A stretch of DNA of 26,576 bases from Fragilaria radians (lineage: Eukaryota; Bacillariophyta; Fragilariophyceae; Fragilariales; Fragilariaceae), in contig CAAAJI010000668.1 of NCBI GenBank assembly GCA_900642245.1, positions 1-26,576 on the forward strand, read 5' to 3'. A program made the translations under genes and the position numbers. Below the pieces are notes generated by a model that saw nothing but the letters and a program-made list of their open reading frames with translations, did not search any database and was not told the DNA's origin. Below are positions 7,493 through 13,915 of this stretch, piece by piece; the first letter of the stretch is position 1; every line of letters begins with the position of its first letter.

Positions 7493-7902
7493 CAGTCCCA
7501 GCTCACTTTCCCGCGTCCGGCCTTGACCACCGCGCGGCCTTTCTTAGTGTCGACGCGCTTTGCCTTGGCTGCGCGGCTTGGCTTGGTCGCGCGTCGCCGT
7601 GCCTGCACGATATGGGCATCTGCAATCATTTGTGCCAGGCGTGCCCGAGCGTCCTCGCGGTTTGATTCCTGCGAGCGATAGCGCCGCGCGGTGATCACCA
7701 GCTCTCCGCCGATGGTCATTTTCGACCCGGCGATGACCTTCAATCGCTGGAACACGTGCGGTGCAAGGCCAAGGCGGTAGACATCGACGCGCAACTGGCA
7801 GGCGGTCGCGACCTTGTTGACATTTTGCCCGCCCGGCCCGGTCGCGGCGAGGAATTTCTCGCTCAGCGCATCGTCGTGCAGGATGACGTCTTCGGGTTTC
7901 AC
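7492..7902 (-). CDS. arfB: Alternative ribosome rescue factor ArfB (YaeJ)
   Basis: ArfB is a codon-independent peptidyl-tRNA hydrolase that frees ribosomes stalled at the end of non-stop mRNAs. The 136-residue product has the release-factor motif ATGPGGQNVNKV with GGQ at residues 24-26. Its C-terminal tail is very basic (about residues 100-136, rich in R, K and A), which in the family threads into the empty mRNA channel. There is no stop-codon-reading domain, which separates it from RF1 and RF2. The start is GTG at 7902, overlapping the upstream pseudouridine synthase stop as GTGA. The gene overlaps msrC by one base. The operon joins a ribosomal or RNA modification enzyme with a ribosome rescue factor. 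Confidence 0.95.
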   Translation of the reverse strand: MKPEDVILHDDALSEKFLAATGPGGQNVNKVATACQLRVDVYRLGLAPHVFQRLKVIAGSKMTIGGELVITARRYRSQESNREDARARLAQMIADAHIVQARRRATKPSRAAKAKRVDTKKGRAVVKAGRGKVSWD

Positions 7903-8588
7903 GGCAGCAACTCGAGCCAGCGCCCGAACCGCTCGGGGACCGGCGCGGTGACGGCGATCGGCTCCTTGGGCTCGCGCGGCAGGCCGATCCGCCAGGCGTG
8001 GAGCAGGAGACCGCTGTCGGGCAGCACCATCGATCCGGGCTCGTCATCATCGTCCGCGCGGCAATATACCGGGTCGCCGACGATTGCGGCCCCTAGTCCC
8101 CGCGCCGCATGGACCCTGATCTGGTGAGTGCGCCCGGTCGACGGGAGGAATTCAACAAGGCTTTGGCCGTCGATTGATCCAATCCGGCGCCATCTCGTGC
8201 TGGCCGCCTTGCCACCCTCCTCGATCACCATCCGCCAACCGCGTGCTGCGCTGGAGCGCTTGGCGATCGGCAGGTCGATCAGGCCCTCCTCCCCTGGCGT
8301 CTCGCCATCGACCACCGCGATGTAGGATTTCGAAACCAGCCCATTCTCGAACGCCTGCTGGAATTTGGCGCGGCTCTTATGGTTGCGGGCGAACAGCAGA
8401 CAGCCCGACGTATCGCGGTCCAGCCGATGCATCGCCACTGGCGGGCGGGCGAAACCGAGCGTCAACTCGCCGATCCGGGCTTCGATGCTGGTTCCCCCGG
8501 CGCGCGGCTGATCGACCGGCAGGCCGGCGGGCTTGTCGATCACGATGGCTTCCCCATCGACGAACAGGATCAGGTCTTCGAGGCTCAT
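7899..8588 (-). CDS. RluA-family pseudouridine synthase
   Basis: The 229-residue enzyme isomerises uridine to pseudouridine in rRNA or tRNA. It contains the catalytic motif HRLDRDTSG with the presumed catalytic Asp57, the KPAGLPV block near residues 19-25 and the RNA-binding block GRTHQIRVHAA. There is no N-terminal S4 domain, so it resembles the short RluA/TruC-like branch; the target base cannot be assigned. The ATG at 8588 (MSLEDLILFVDGEAIVIDKP) matches the family start. A longer frame reaching 8711 would run into the ctrA promoter and adds nothing recognisable. It is the first gene of the overlapping unit with arfB and msrC, and it diverges from ctrA across 196 bases. Confidence 0.92.
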   Translation of the reverse strand: MSLEDLILFVDGEAIVIDKPAGLPVDQPRAGGTSIEARIGELTLGFARPPVAMHRLDRDTSGCLLFARNHKSRAKFQQAFENGLVSKSYIAVVDGETPGEEGLIDLPIAKRSSAARGWRMVIEEGGKAASTRWRRIGSIDGQSLVEFLPSTGRTHQIRVHAARGLGAAIVGDPVYCRADDDDEPGSMVLPDSGLLLHAWRIGLPREPKEPIAVTAPVPERFGRWLELLP

Positions 8589-8657
8589 GGCGGGCAAATG
8601 GCATCTGCACTGGGTCGCGGCAAGGGAACGACTGGCCAACTGATGCACTGGCGCAAC

Positions 8658-8725
8658 GATTCCTCGGGATTCCAACCTTTTAGGACTTATTAACCTTTTG
8701 CCTTCAGACATCGCATGGTTAATGA
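8658..8725 (+). promoter_or_regulatory. ctrA promoter region with GANTC sites and CtrA half-sites
   Basis: Two GATTC sites (8658-8662 and 8668-8672) lie exactly 10 bases apart; GANTC is the CcrM methylation target in alphaproteobacteria. TTAACC (8690-8695) and ATGGTTAA (8715-8722, the reverse complement of the CtrA half-site TTAACCAT) flank a possible promoter. That promoter is TTGCCT (8698-8703), 16 bases, then TAATGA (8720-8725). The second CtrA site overlaps the -10 element, which fits self-regulation. The motifs are seen directly; promoter activity and binding are inferred from Caulobacter. Confidence 0.55.
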
Positions 8726-8784
8726 TCGCTTCAGACCCGTTACGAGCGCTTCACGCTTTTGGGTCATCGAACGGGGAAATGCTG

Positions 8785-9495
8785 ATGCGCGTGCTGCTGA
8801 TCGAGGATGAGGCGACCATCGCCAAGAGCATCGAATTGATGCTGTCGACCGAGGGCTTCAATGTCTACACCACCGATCTTGGTGAAGAAGGGCTCGATTT
8901 GGGCAAGCTCTATGATTACGACATCATCCTGCTCGATCTGAACCTGCCCGACATGCACGGCTATGACGTGCTCAAGAAATTGCGCGTCGCCAAGGTCGGC
9001 ACCCCGGTGCTGATCCTGTCCGGCCTCAACGAGATGGACAGCAAGGTCCGCGCCTTGGGCTTCGGCGCCGACGATTATGTCACCAAGCCATTCCATCGCG
9101 ACGAACTGGTCGCGCGCATTCACGCCATCGTCCGCCGATCCAAGGGCCACAGCCAGTCGGTCATCCGCACCGGCAAGCTGGCGGTCAACCTCGACGCCAA
9201 GACGGTCGAAGTCGATGGCAGCCGGGTTCATCTGACCGGCAAGGAATATGCGATGCTCGAGCTGCTGAGCCTCCGCAAGGGCACCACGCTGACCAAGGAA
9301 ATGTTCCTCAACCACCTCTACGGTGGGATGGACGAGCCCGAGCTCAAGATCATCGACGTGTTCATCTGCAAGCTGCGCAAGAAACTCAGCCTGGCGTGCG
9401 GCGGCGACAATTATATCGAGACCGTGTGGGGCCGCGGCTATGTGCTGCGCGACGCGGAAGGCGACATGATCGCCCCCGAAGTGGCGGTCGCCTGA
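8785..9495 (+). CDS. ctrA: Cell-cycle response regulator CtrA
   Basis: CtrA is the master OmpR-type regulator of the alphaproteobacterial cell cycle, motility and polar development. The 236-residue product has a receiver domain (residues 1-120) with acidic pocket ED at 8-9, phospho-acceptor Asp51 in ILLDLNLPDM and the conserved Lys in TKPFH. It also has a winged-helix DNA-binding domain (about 125-230) with blocks such as HLTGKEYAMLELLSLRKGTT and IDVFICKLRKKL that are near-identical to Caulobacter CtrA. I chose the ATG at 8785 (MRVLLIEDE), with a GGGGAA ribosome site about 7 bases away; an ATG at 8779 would add two residues. The C terminus ends AVA, not the AA of Caulobacter CtrA. It stands alone, divergent from the pseudouridine synthase operon. 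Confidence 0.98.
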   Translation: MRVLLIEDEATIAKSIELMLSTEGFNVYTTDLGEEGLDLGKLYDYDIILLDLNLPDMHGYDVLKKLRVAKVGTPVLILSGLNEMDSKVRALGFGADDYVTKPFHRDELVARIHAIVRRSKGHSQSVIRTGKLAVNLDAKTVEVDGSRVHLTGKEYAMLELLSLRKGTTLTKEMFLNHLYGGMDEPELKIIDVFICKLRKKLSLACGGDNYIETVWGRGYVLRDAEGDMIAPEVAVA

Positions 9496-9552
9496 ACTAG
9501 AAATTCCAGAGCGGGGGCTCGGACGGCGGGACGCGCGAGCGCCACGCCGTTT

Positions 9553-9942
9553 TCATGCGTGACTCAACTGGGCCAGGTTGCGGCGATTTCGACGGCGAAC
9601 GGACATTCCGATACCGCCGAAACCGAGCAGCATCATTGCCCAGGTCGCCGGCTCCGGTACCGCGGCCACGGCCGCAATCGGCCCCAGGCGGATCTGCCTG
9701 ATGTCGCTGAAAGCACTGCCCGTAAAGGAGATGCTGCGGATCGACTGGGCCGCGTCGGTCATCGCCACGAAGAAATTCTCGCCGTTGAGATTTTCGCGCG
9801 CGTCGTCCCCGAATACGAAGGAAAAAGGGGTGCCGCTTTGGTCGAGAGCGGTAAGCGTGACGGGGGTGCTTCCACTGAACAGGTTGAATTCGATAAAATC
9901 GAATGTGCCACCGTCGGTGGCCGCAATATTGTGGCTGGGCAT
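9553..9942 (-). pseudogene. Truncated PEP-CTERM sorted protein
   Basis: The readable C-terminal part contains a beta-rich stretch (FDFIEFNLFSGSTPVTLTALDQSGT) and a classic PEP-CTERM tail: VPEPATWAMMLLGFGGIGMS followed by an R-rich cluster. In intact proteins this tail is recognised by exosortase (XrtA/EpsH type) for transfer to the cell surface. No signal peptide is found. Upstream of about 9942 the frame leads into unrelated sequence that overlaps the start of the neighbouring gene on the other strand. Intact members need an N-terminal signal peptide, so this looks like a 3' remnant. The ATG at 9942 is only a convenient boundary. A surviving short protein cannot be excluded, but it could not be exported by the usual route. 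Confidence 0.65.
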
Positions 9943-9985
9943 TGTACCAGACGACGAAATTAGGCACCACCGCGCGGTGAATGCG

Positions 9986-10741
9986 ATGGCCCTTCTTCTG
10001 ATGCTTTCAACGCTCCAGCCGGATTTGGCCTCGTCGACCGCGCGGCCCAACAGTGCGGGTTCGGCCACTTTGTCCGACATCCCCAATACCATTGTTCGCT
10101 ATTACGAAGTGACCGGTACCTCGGTCGATGCAATCAATCGCTCGGTCGCCCGGCAAAGGCCCATCGGGACCGGCGGGCGGCCCGCCACTGCAACGACCGA
10201 TTGGGAAATCCAGGCGGGTTTCGACCGTCGAGTGGACTGACGGACGCTGTAGCGTGGCCAAGGCCCGGGTGACTTTTTCCGCTACTGCCGACCTCCCCAG
10301 ACTGGTGGAGGAGAAGTCAAACGAGCGCGACCTTGGAAACCGCTGGAAGGCCTATGTCGGTCAGCTGGAGGCCGGTGCCATCGCCACGCTTCTGTTTGTC
10401 CACGAGAATATTGGTTCGGTCGAAAAGGCGATTCTTGCCAGCAGTTGCGACAACGCCCGGGCGGCTGGATTGGCTGCCATCGAACGGCTGCGGGTCCATG
10501 CATCTGCATTTGAAGCGGAGCGCGCCAAGCTTGCGCGAAAGGACGAAGCGCGGGACGAGTTCCAGCTGGAGACAATGCGGCCAGCCAAACTTGTGTGTGC
10601 AGGGATCTGCAACTGACCGGATCACGGCTCAGGCAACTCAACGTCTGCATGCCACTGCGTGAGTGGGAGCGGCTTCATGCCAGCGGCCAGGAAGTGACCA
10701 GGAAGATGCAGGACACCTCGATCAACGCGAAGTATTTCTAA
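9986..10741 (+). pseudogene. Frameshifted DUF922-like secreted protein with a C-terminal TGSRL/Cys segment
   Basis: The reading begins at ATG 9986 (MALLLMLSTLQPDLA, a weak signal-like start). It continues with VRYYEVTGTSVDAINRSV and TDWEIQAGFDRRVD, blocks resembling DUF922 predicted secreted metalloproteases, then stops at 10238-10240. The homologous text resumes in another frame (GRCSVAKARVTFSATADLP, NRWKAYVGQLE) up to a stop at 10614. A third frame then carries VCRDLQLTGSRLRQLNVCM, REWERL and a stop at 10739-10741. The second shift fits two extra bases in GTGTGTG (10590s). The family HExxH metal site is not intact: only HENIG is present. Two frameshifts plus loss of the active site mark it as decayed. 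Whether the TGSRL/Cys tail belonged to the same gene is an inference. Confidence 0.6.
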
Positions 10742-10817
10742 ACGAACCGAAGGGCGAGCCGCGCGTTGAGCAGCTAAGCGCGCACATCCGCGCTTGCTCC
10801 CGACGATTGGAAGTCCT

Positions 10818-11720
10818 TTGTTCACCAGCGTATCTTACCTGCTCCTTGCCAGCGCCGCCGCGGCGCAGGCGCCCCCACCCTCCGGACCTATGGATACGAT
10901 CCTTGCCGCCCAGGTCATGCTCGATCGCGAGCGCCATTCCCCGGGCGTGATCGATGGTCAGGACGGCGGCAATACGCGCCGGGCGGTTGCCGCATTCGAG
11001 AAGGCCAACGGCCTTGCCGTTGACGGCCGGATTGATCCGGAGGTCATGCGCCTCCTCCAGGAACGGCAGAAGGAGCCGCTGCTGCAGGATTATATCATCG
11101 CCGAGGCCGACGTAGGCAATCTGGTCGAGGTGCCCGAAGGGATGGAAGAGCAATCGAAGATCGCGAGCCTCGGCTTCGAGACCGCGGTCGAGGCGCTAGC
11201 CGAGAAATTCCACATGAGCCAGAAGCTGGTCCAGCGCTTGAATCCCGGGGCAGATTTCGCCGCTGGAAGCACCATCAAGGTCGTCGCACCCGGCAGCAAC
11301 GAAGCCGCTGGCAAGGTCGCGCGGATCGAGGTCGACAAGGCCTCGGCCGAACTCCGCGCACTGGATGCCGACGGGAAGCTCGTGGCTAGCTATCCGGCTA
11401 CCATTGGCAGCGAGACCTTTCCGTCGCCCCGCGGAACCATGGAAGTGCGCACCATCGCCGCGGCGCCAACCTATCACTTCGACCCGAAGGGCCGAACCTG
11501 GGGACCTGACAAGAAACTGACGATTGCTGCCGGGCCGAATAATCCGGTCGGATCGACGTGGATCGACCTCAGCCGGGAAGGCTACGGCATCCACGGCACG
11601 CCAGAGCCGCGCCTTATCGGGAAAACATCGAGCCATGGTTGCGTGCGGCTCACCAATTGGGATGCGCAGGAATTGTCGCGCGGGGTTGCGGCCGGCACCA
11701 CGGTGGTGTTCGTCGGCTAG
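10818..11720 (+). CDS. L,D-transpeptidase (YkuD) with peptidoglycan-binding domain
   Basis: The 300-residue envelope protein probably forms or uses 3-3 cross-links in peptidoglycan, or anchors proteins to it. It has a signal-like segment ending AAAAQA near residue 18, then a peptidoglycan-binding domain (about 28-78, with DGQDGGNTRRAVAAFEKANGLAVDG). A LysM-like middle region follows (KFHMSQKLVQRLNPGADF), then a YkuD domain (about 165-300) with the catalytic motif GIHG and SHGCVRLTN (Cys near 275). No ATG fits. I chose TTG at 10818, which has GGAAG just upstream; TTG at 10794 is the alternative. The stop overlaps that of converging bpt in a shared CTAG. The upstream decayed gene suggests its promoter region is recent or rearranged. 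Confidence 0.9.
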   Translation: MFTSVSYLLLASAAAAQAPPPSGPMDTILAAQVMLDRERHSPGVIDGQDGGNTRRAVAAFEKANGLAVDGRIDPEVMRLLQERQKEPLLQDYIIAEADVGNLVEVPEGMEEQSKIASLGFETAVEALAEKFHMSQKLVQRLNPGADFAAGSTIKVVAPGSNEAAGKVARIEVDKASAELRALDADGKLVASYPATIGSETFPSPRGTMEVRTIAAAPTYHFDPKGRTWGPDKKLTIAAGPNNPVGSTWIDLSREGYGIHGTPEPRLIGKTSSHGCVRLTNWDAQELSRGVAAGTTVVFVG

Positions 11721-12526
11721 GCGTCGATGAGGATCCGGCGCGGGCTTCGGGTCGGGAGCTGATTGCCGATCGACGGGGTTTCGACCGCTTCGACCGATTC
11801 CATCGGCGCCCAGCCCTCGCGGCCAAGGCGTTCCATTGGTTTGAAGGTCGCCTTATAGGCCATCCGCGCCGAGCCTTCGACCCAATAGCCGAGGTAGACG
11901 AACGGCAAGGCCGTGCGCGCGGCTCGGATGATATGGTCGAGGATGATGTACGTGCCGAGGCCGCGGCGGGCGCCCGGATCGACGTCGTAGAAACTGTAGA
12001 TCATGCTTAGCCCGTCGCCCTGCTGGTCGCTGAGGCAGGCGCCAACCAGCTTGCCGGGACGACCATCGACCGACGGCTCGCGATATTCGACGAGGTAGGT
12101 GCGGACCGGCGTCTGCTCGACCATATCGGCGAAGTCATGCTCGTCCATTTCGGCCATTCCGCCGCCCGGATGGCGCTGCGCCAGATAGCGGCGGAGCAAG
12201 GCATATTGCTCTTCAGTGGTCCACGGGCGGCAAGCCGAAACCTCGAGATCAGCGTGGCGGCGCATCAATTTGCGCTGGGTTGCGCTGGGCAGGAACTGGT
12301 CGGCCTTGACGCGGACCGAGACGCAGGCCGAGCAGTCGATGCAGCTGGGCCGGTAGGCGACCGATTGCGAACGACGGAAACCGATCCGCCCGAGCGCTTC
12401 GTTGAGTTCGCTGGCGTGCCGTCCCGACAATTCGGTGAACACCTTGCGCTCCACCTTGCCCGGCAAATACGGGCATGGCGAAGGGTTGGTCACGAAAAAT
12501 TTCGGAAAGCGAAATGGTGCGCTCAA
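11717..12526 (-). CDS. bpt: Aspartate/glutamate leucyltransferase (arginyltransferase family)
   Basis: Bpt transfers an amino acid, typically leucine, from aminoacyl-tRNA to proteins with N-terminal Asp or Glu, marking them for the ClpS/ClpAP N-degron pathway. The 269-residue product has the N-terminal FFVTNPSPCPYLPGKVERKVF block and the cysteine cluster SCIDCSACVSVRV, then the ATE C-terminal fold (YSFYDVDPGARRGLGTYIILDHI and VYLGYWVEGSARMAYKATFKP). I chose TTG at 12526 because GGAGG lies 9 bases upstream and the protein then begins (M)SAPFRFPKFF as expected. TTG at 12541 is possible. A promoter flanked by a 9-bp inverted repeat lies upstream (12550-12590). The 3' end overlaps the L,D-transpeptidase stop by 4 bases. 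Confidence 0.92.
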   Translation of the reverse strand: MSAPFRFPKFFVTNPSPCPYLPGKVERKVFTELSGRHASELNEALGRIGFRRSQSVAYRPSCIDCSACVSVRVKADQFLPSATQRKLMRRHADLEVSACRPWTTEEQYALLRRYLAQRHPGGGMAEMDEHDFADMVEQTPVRTYLVEYREPSVDGRPGKLVGACLSDQQGDGLSMIYSFYDVDPGARRGLGTYIILDHIIRAARTALPFVYLGYWVEGSARMAYKATFKPMERLGREGWAPMESVEAVETPSIGNQLPTRSPRRILIDA

Positions 12527-12549
12527 TCCGGCGGCCTCCAAAAGTTACG

Positions 12550-12590
12550 AAACTCTTTATGAGACCGGTAAACGAAGTTGCAAAGAGTTT
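12550..12590 (-). promoter_or_regulatory. Putative bpt promoter flanked by a 9-bp inverted repeat
   Basis: The arms AAACTCTTT (12550-12558) and AAAGAGTTT (12582-12590) are perfect reverse complements separated by 23 bases. Between and overlapping them on the minus strand are TTGCAA (12583-12578), 16 bases, then CATAAA (12561-12556), a fair sigma-70-like pair. The arms touch both promoter elements, as an operator would. It could instead be a hairpin at the end of the ilvA transcript, but no T-run follows. The repeat is seen directly; its function is inferred. Confidence 0.45.
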
Positions 12591-12644
12591 GTGGCAGCCG
12601 AACAGGGTTAAGTTTTGATGCTGTCCCGAAGCGGGATGGTCTGG

Positions 12645-13865
12645 CTAGTCCAGCCTGGCCCGTTCAACGTGGAATCCAACCTCCTCCAGGCGCTGCACGA
12701 GGGTCTCGATCGCCTGGGCGTCGCGGGCCTCGCATTCGACTTCGATCAGCGTGTCCTTGGCCGGCAGCCGGGTGAAGATCCGCTGATGCTCGACCTCGAT
12801 GATATTGACCCCGCATTCGTGGAATTTGGCGGTAATCGCGGCTAGCGCGCCGGGCCGGTCCTGGGCGTTGATGCGGAGTCGGGCGATGCGGCCGCAGCGG
12901 ACCAGTTCACGGACGAGCACGTTGGCCAGCAGATGCGTATCGATATTGCCGCCGCACAAAATGGTGCCGACTTTCTTGCCCGCGAAGCGCCCGGGGTTGG
13001 CGAGAAGCAGCGCAAGCCCGGCTGCACCGGCGCCCTCGACCACGCTTTTCTCGATCGCCACCAGCAGTGCGACGGCATGTTCAATGTCCCGCTCGCCCAC
13101 CAGTTCGATCGAGTCGACCTTGTCGGCGATGATCGCGCGGGTCAGTTGGCCCGGCTCCTTGACCGCGATGCCCTCGGCCAGCGTGTCGCCGCCGATTGGT
13201 CCGCGGCGCCCCTCGACGACATTCTTCATCGAGGGATAAAGCTCGGCCTCGACTCCGATCACCTCGATCTCGGGATTGAGCGTCTTGGCCGCGATCGCCA
13301 TTCCGGAAATCAGTCCGCCGCCGCCGATCGGCACGACCAGCACATCCAGATCGGGCACGACGGCGAGCATCTCGAGCGCGATGGTGCCGGTGCCCGCGAT
13401 GATGTGGCCGTCGTCGAACGGATGGACGAACACCAGTGCCTCCGCCGCCTCCATCTCGCGCGCCTTGTCATAGGCCTCGTCAAAGCTTTCGCCGTGCAGC
13501 AGCACACGTGCTCCATGGCCCTCGGTCTGGGTAACCTTCACCGTCGGGGTCGGGTTGGGCATGACGATGGTCACCGGAATGCCGAGGCGCCTGCCGTGAT
13601 AGGCGACCGCCTGGGCATGGTTCCCAGCGGAGGCCGCGATCACCCCGCGCTGGCGCTCATCGTCGGTCAGCTGAAGCAGTTTGTTGAGTGCCCCGCGCTC
13701 CTTGTAGGCCGCGGTGAACTGGAGATTCTCGAATTTGAGCCACAGCTCAGCGGCGACGATTTCGGACAAAGTGCGGCTGCACAAGGTCGGGGTGTGGATG
13801 ACCGCGCCCTCGATGCGTTTGGCGGCGGTGCGGATGTCGTCGATGGTCGGTACAAACAAGCTCAT
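12645..13865 (-). CDS. ilvA: Threonine ammonia-lyase (threonine dehydratase) with ACT domain
   Basis: The enzyme deaminates threonine to 2-oxobutanoate, the first step towards isoleucine. The 406-residue product has a fold-type II PLP core. The PLP lysine is Lys55 in FTAAYKERGA, the glycine loop is VPIGGGGLISGMA, and SAGNHAQAVAYHG is the substrate loop. A C-terminal ACT domain (about 330-400, RLRINAQDRPGALAAITAKF) suggests allosteric control by an amino acid. The single ACT-type tail and the length of about 400 match the short dehydratase class rather than the 500-residue E. coli IlvA with its double regulatory domain. A catabolic role is therefore possible. The ATG at 13865 diverges from the amidohydrolase gene across 50 bases, which must hold both promoters. 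Confidence 0.93.
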   Translation of the reverse strand: MSLFVPTIDDIRTAAKRIEGAVIHTPTLCSRTLSEIVAAELWLKFENLQFTAAYKERGALNKLLQLTDDERQRGVIAASAGNHAQAVAYHGRRLGIPVTIVMPNPTPTVKVTQTEGHGARVLLHGESFDEAYDKAREMEAAEALVFVHPFDDGHIIAGTGTIALEMLAVVPDLDVLVVPIGGGGLISGMAIAAKTLNPEIEVIGVEAELYPSMKNVVEGRRGPIGGDTLAEGIAVKEPGQLTRAIIADKVDSIELVGERDIEHAVALLVAIEKSVVEGAGAAGLALLLANPGRFAGKKVGTILCGGNIDTHLLANVLVRELVRCGRIARLRINAQDRPGALAAITAKFHECGVNIIEVEHQRIFTRLPAKDTLIEVECEARDAQAIETLVQRLEEVGFHVERARLD

Positions 13866-13915
13866 CGAGGCCGCCTAGCCCTTCCGAAGCGTCCAAACAA
13901 TGCTATGCCGTTCGC

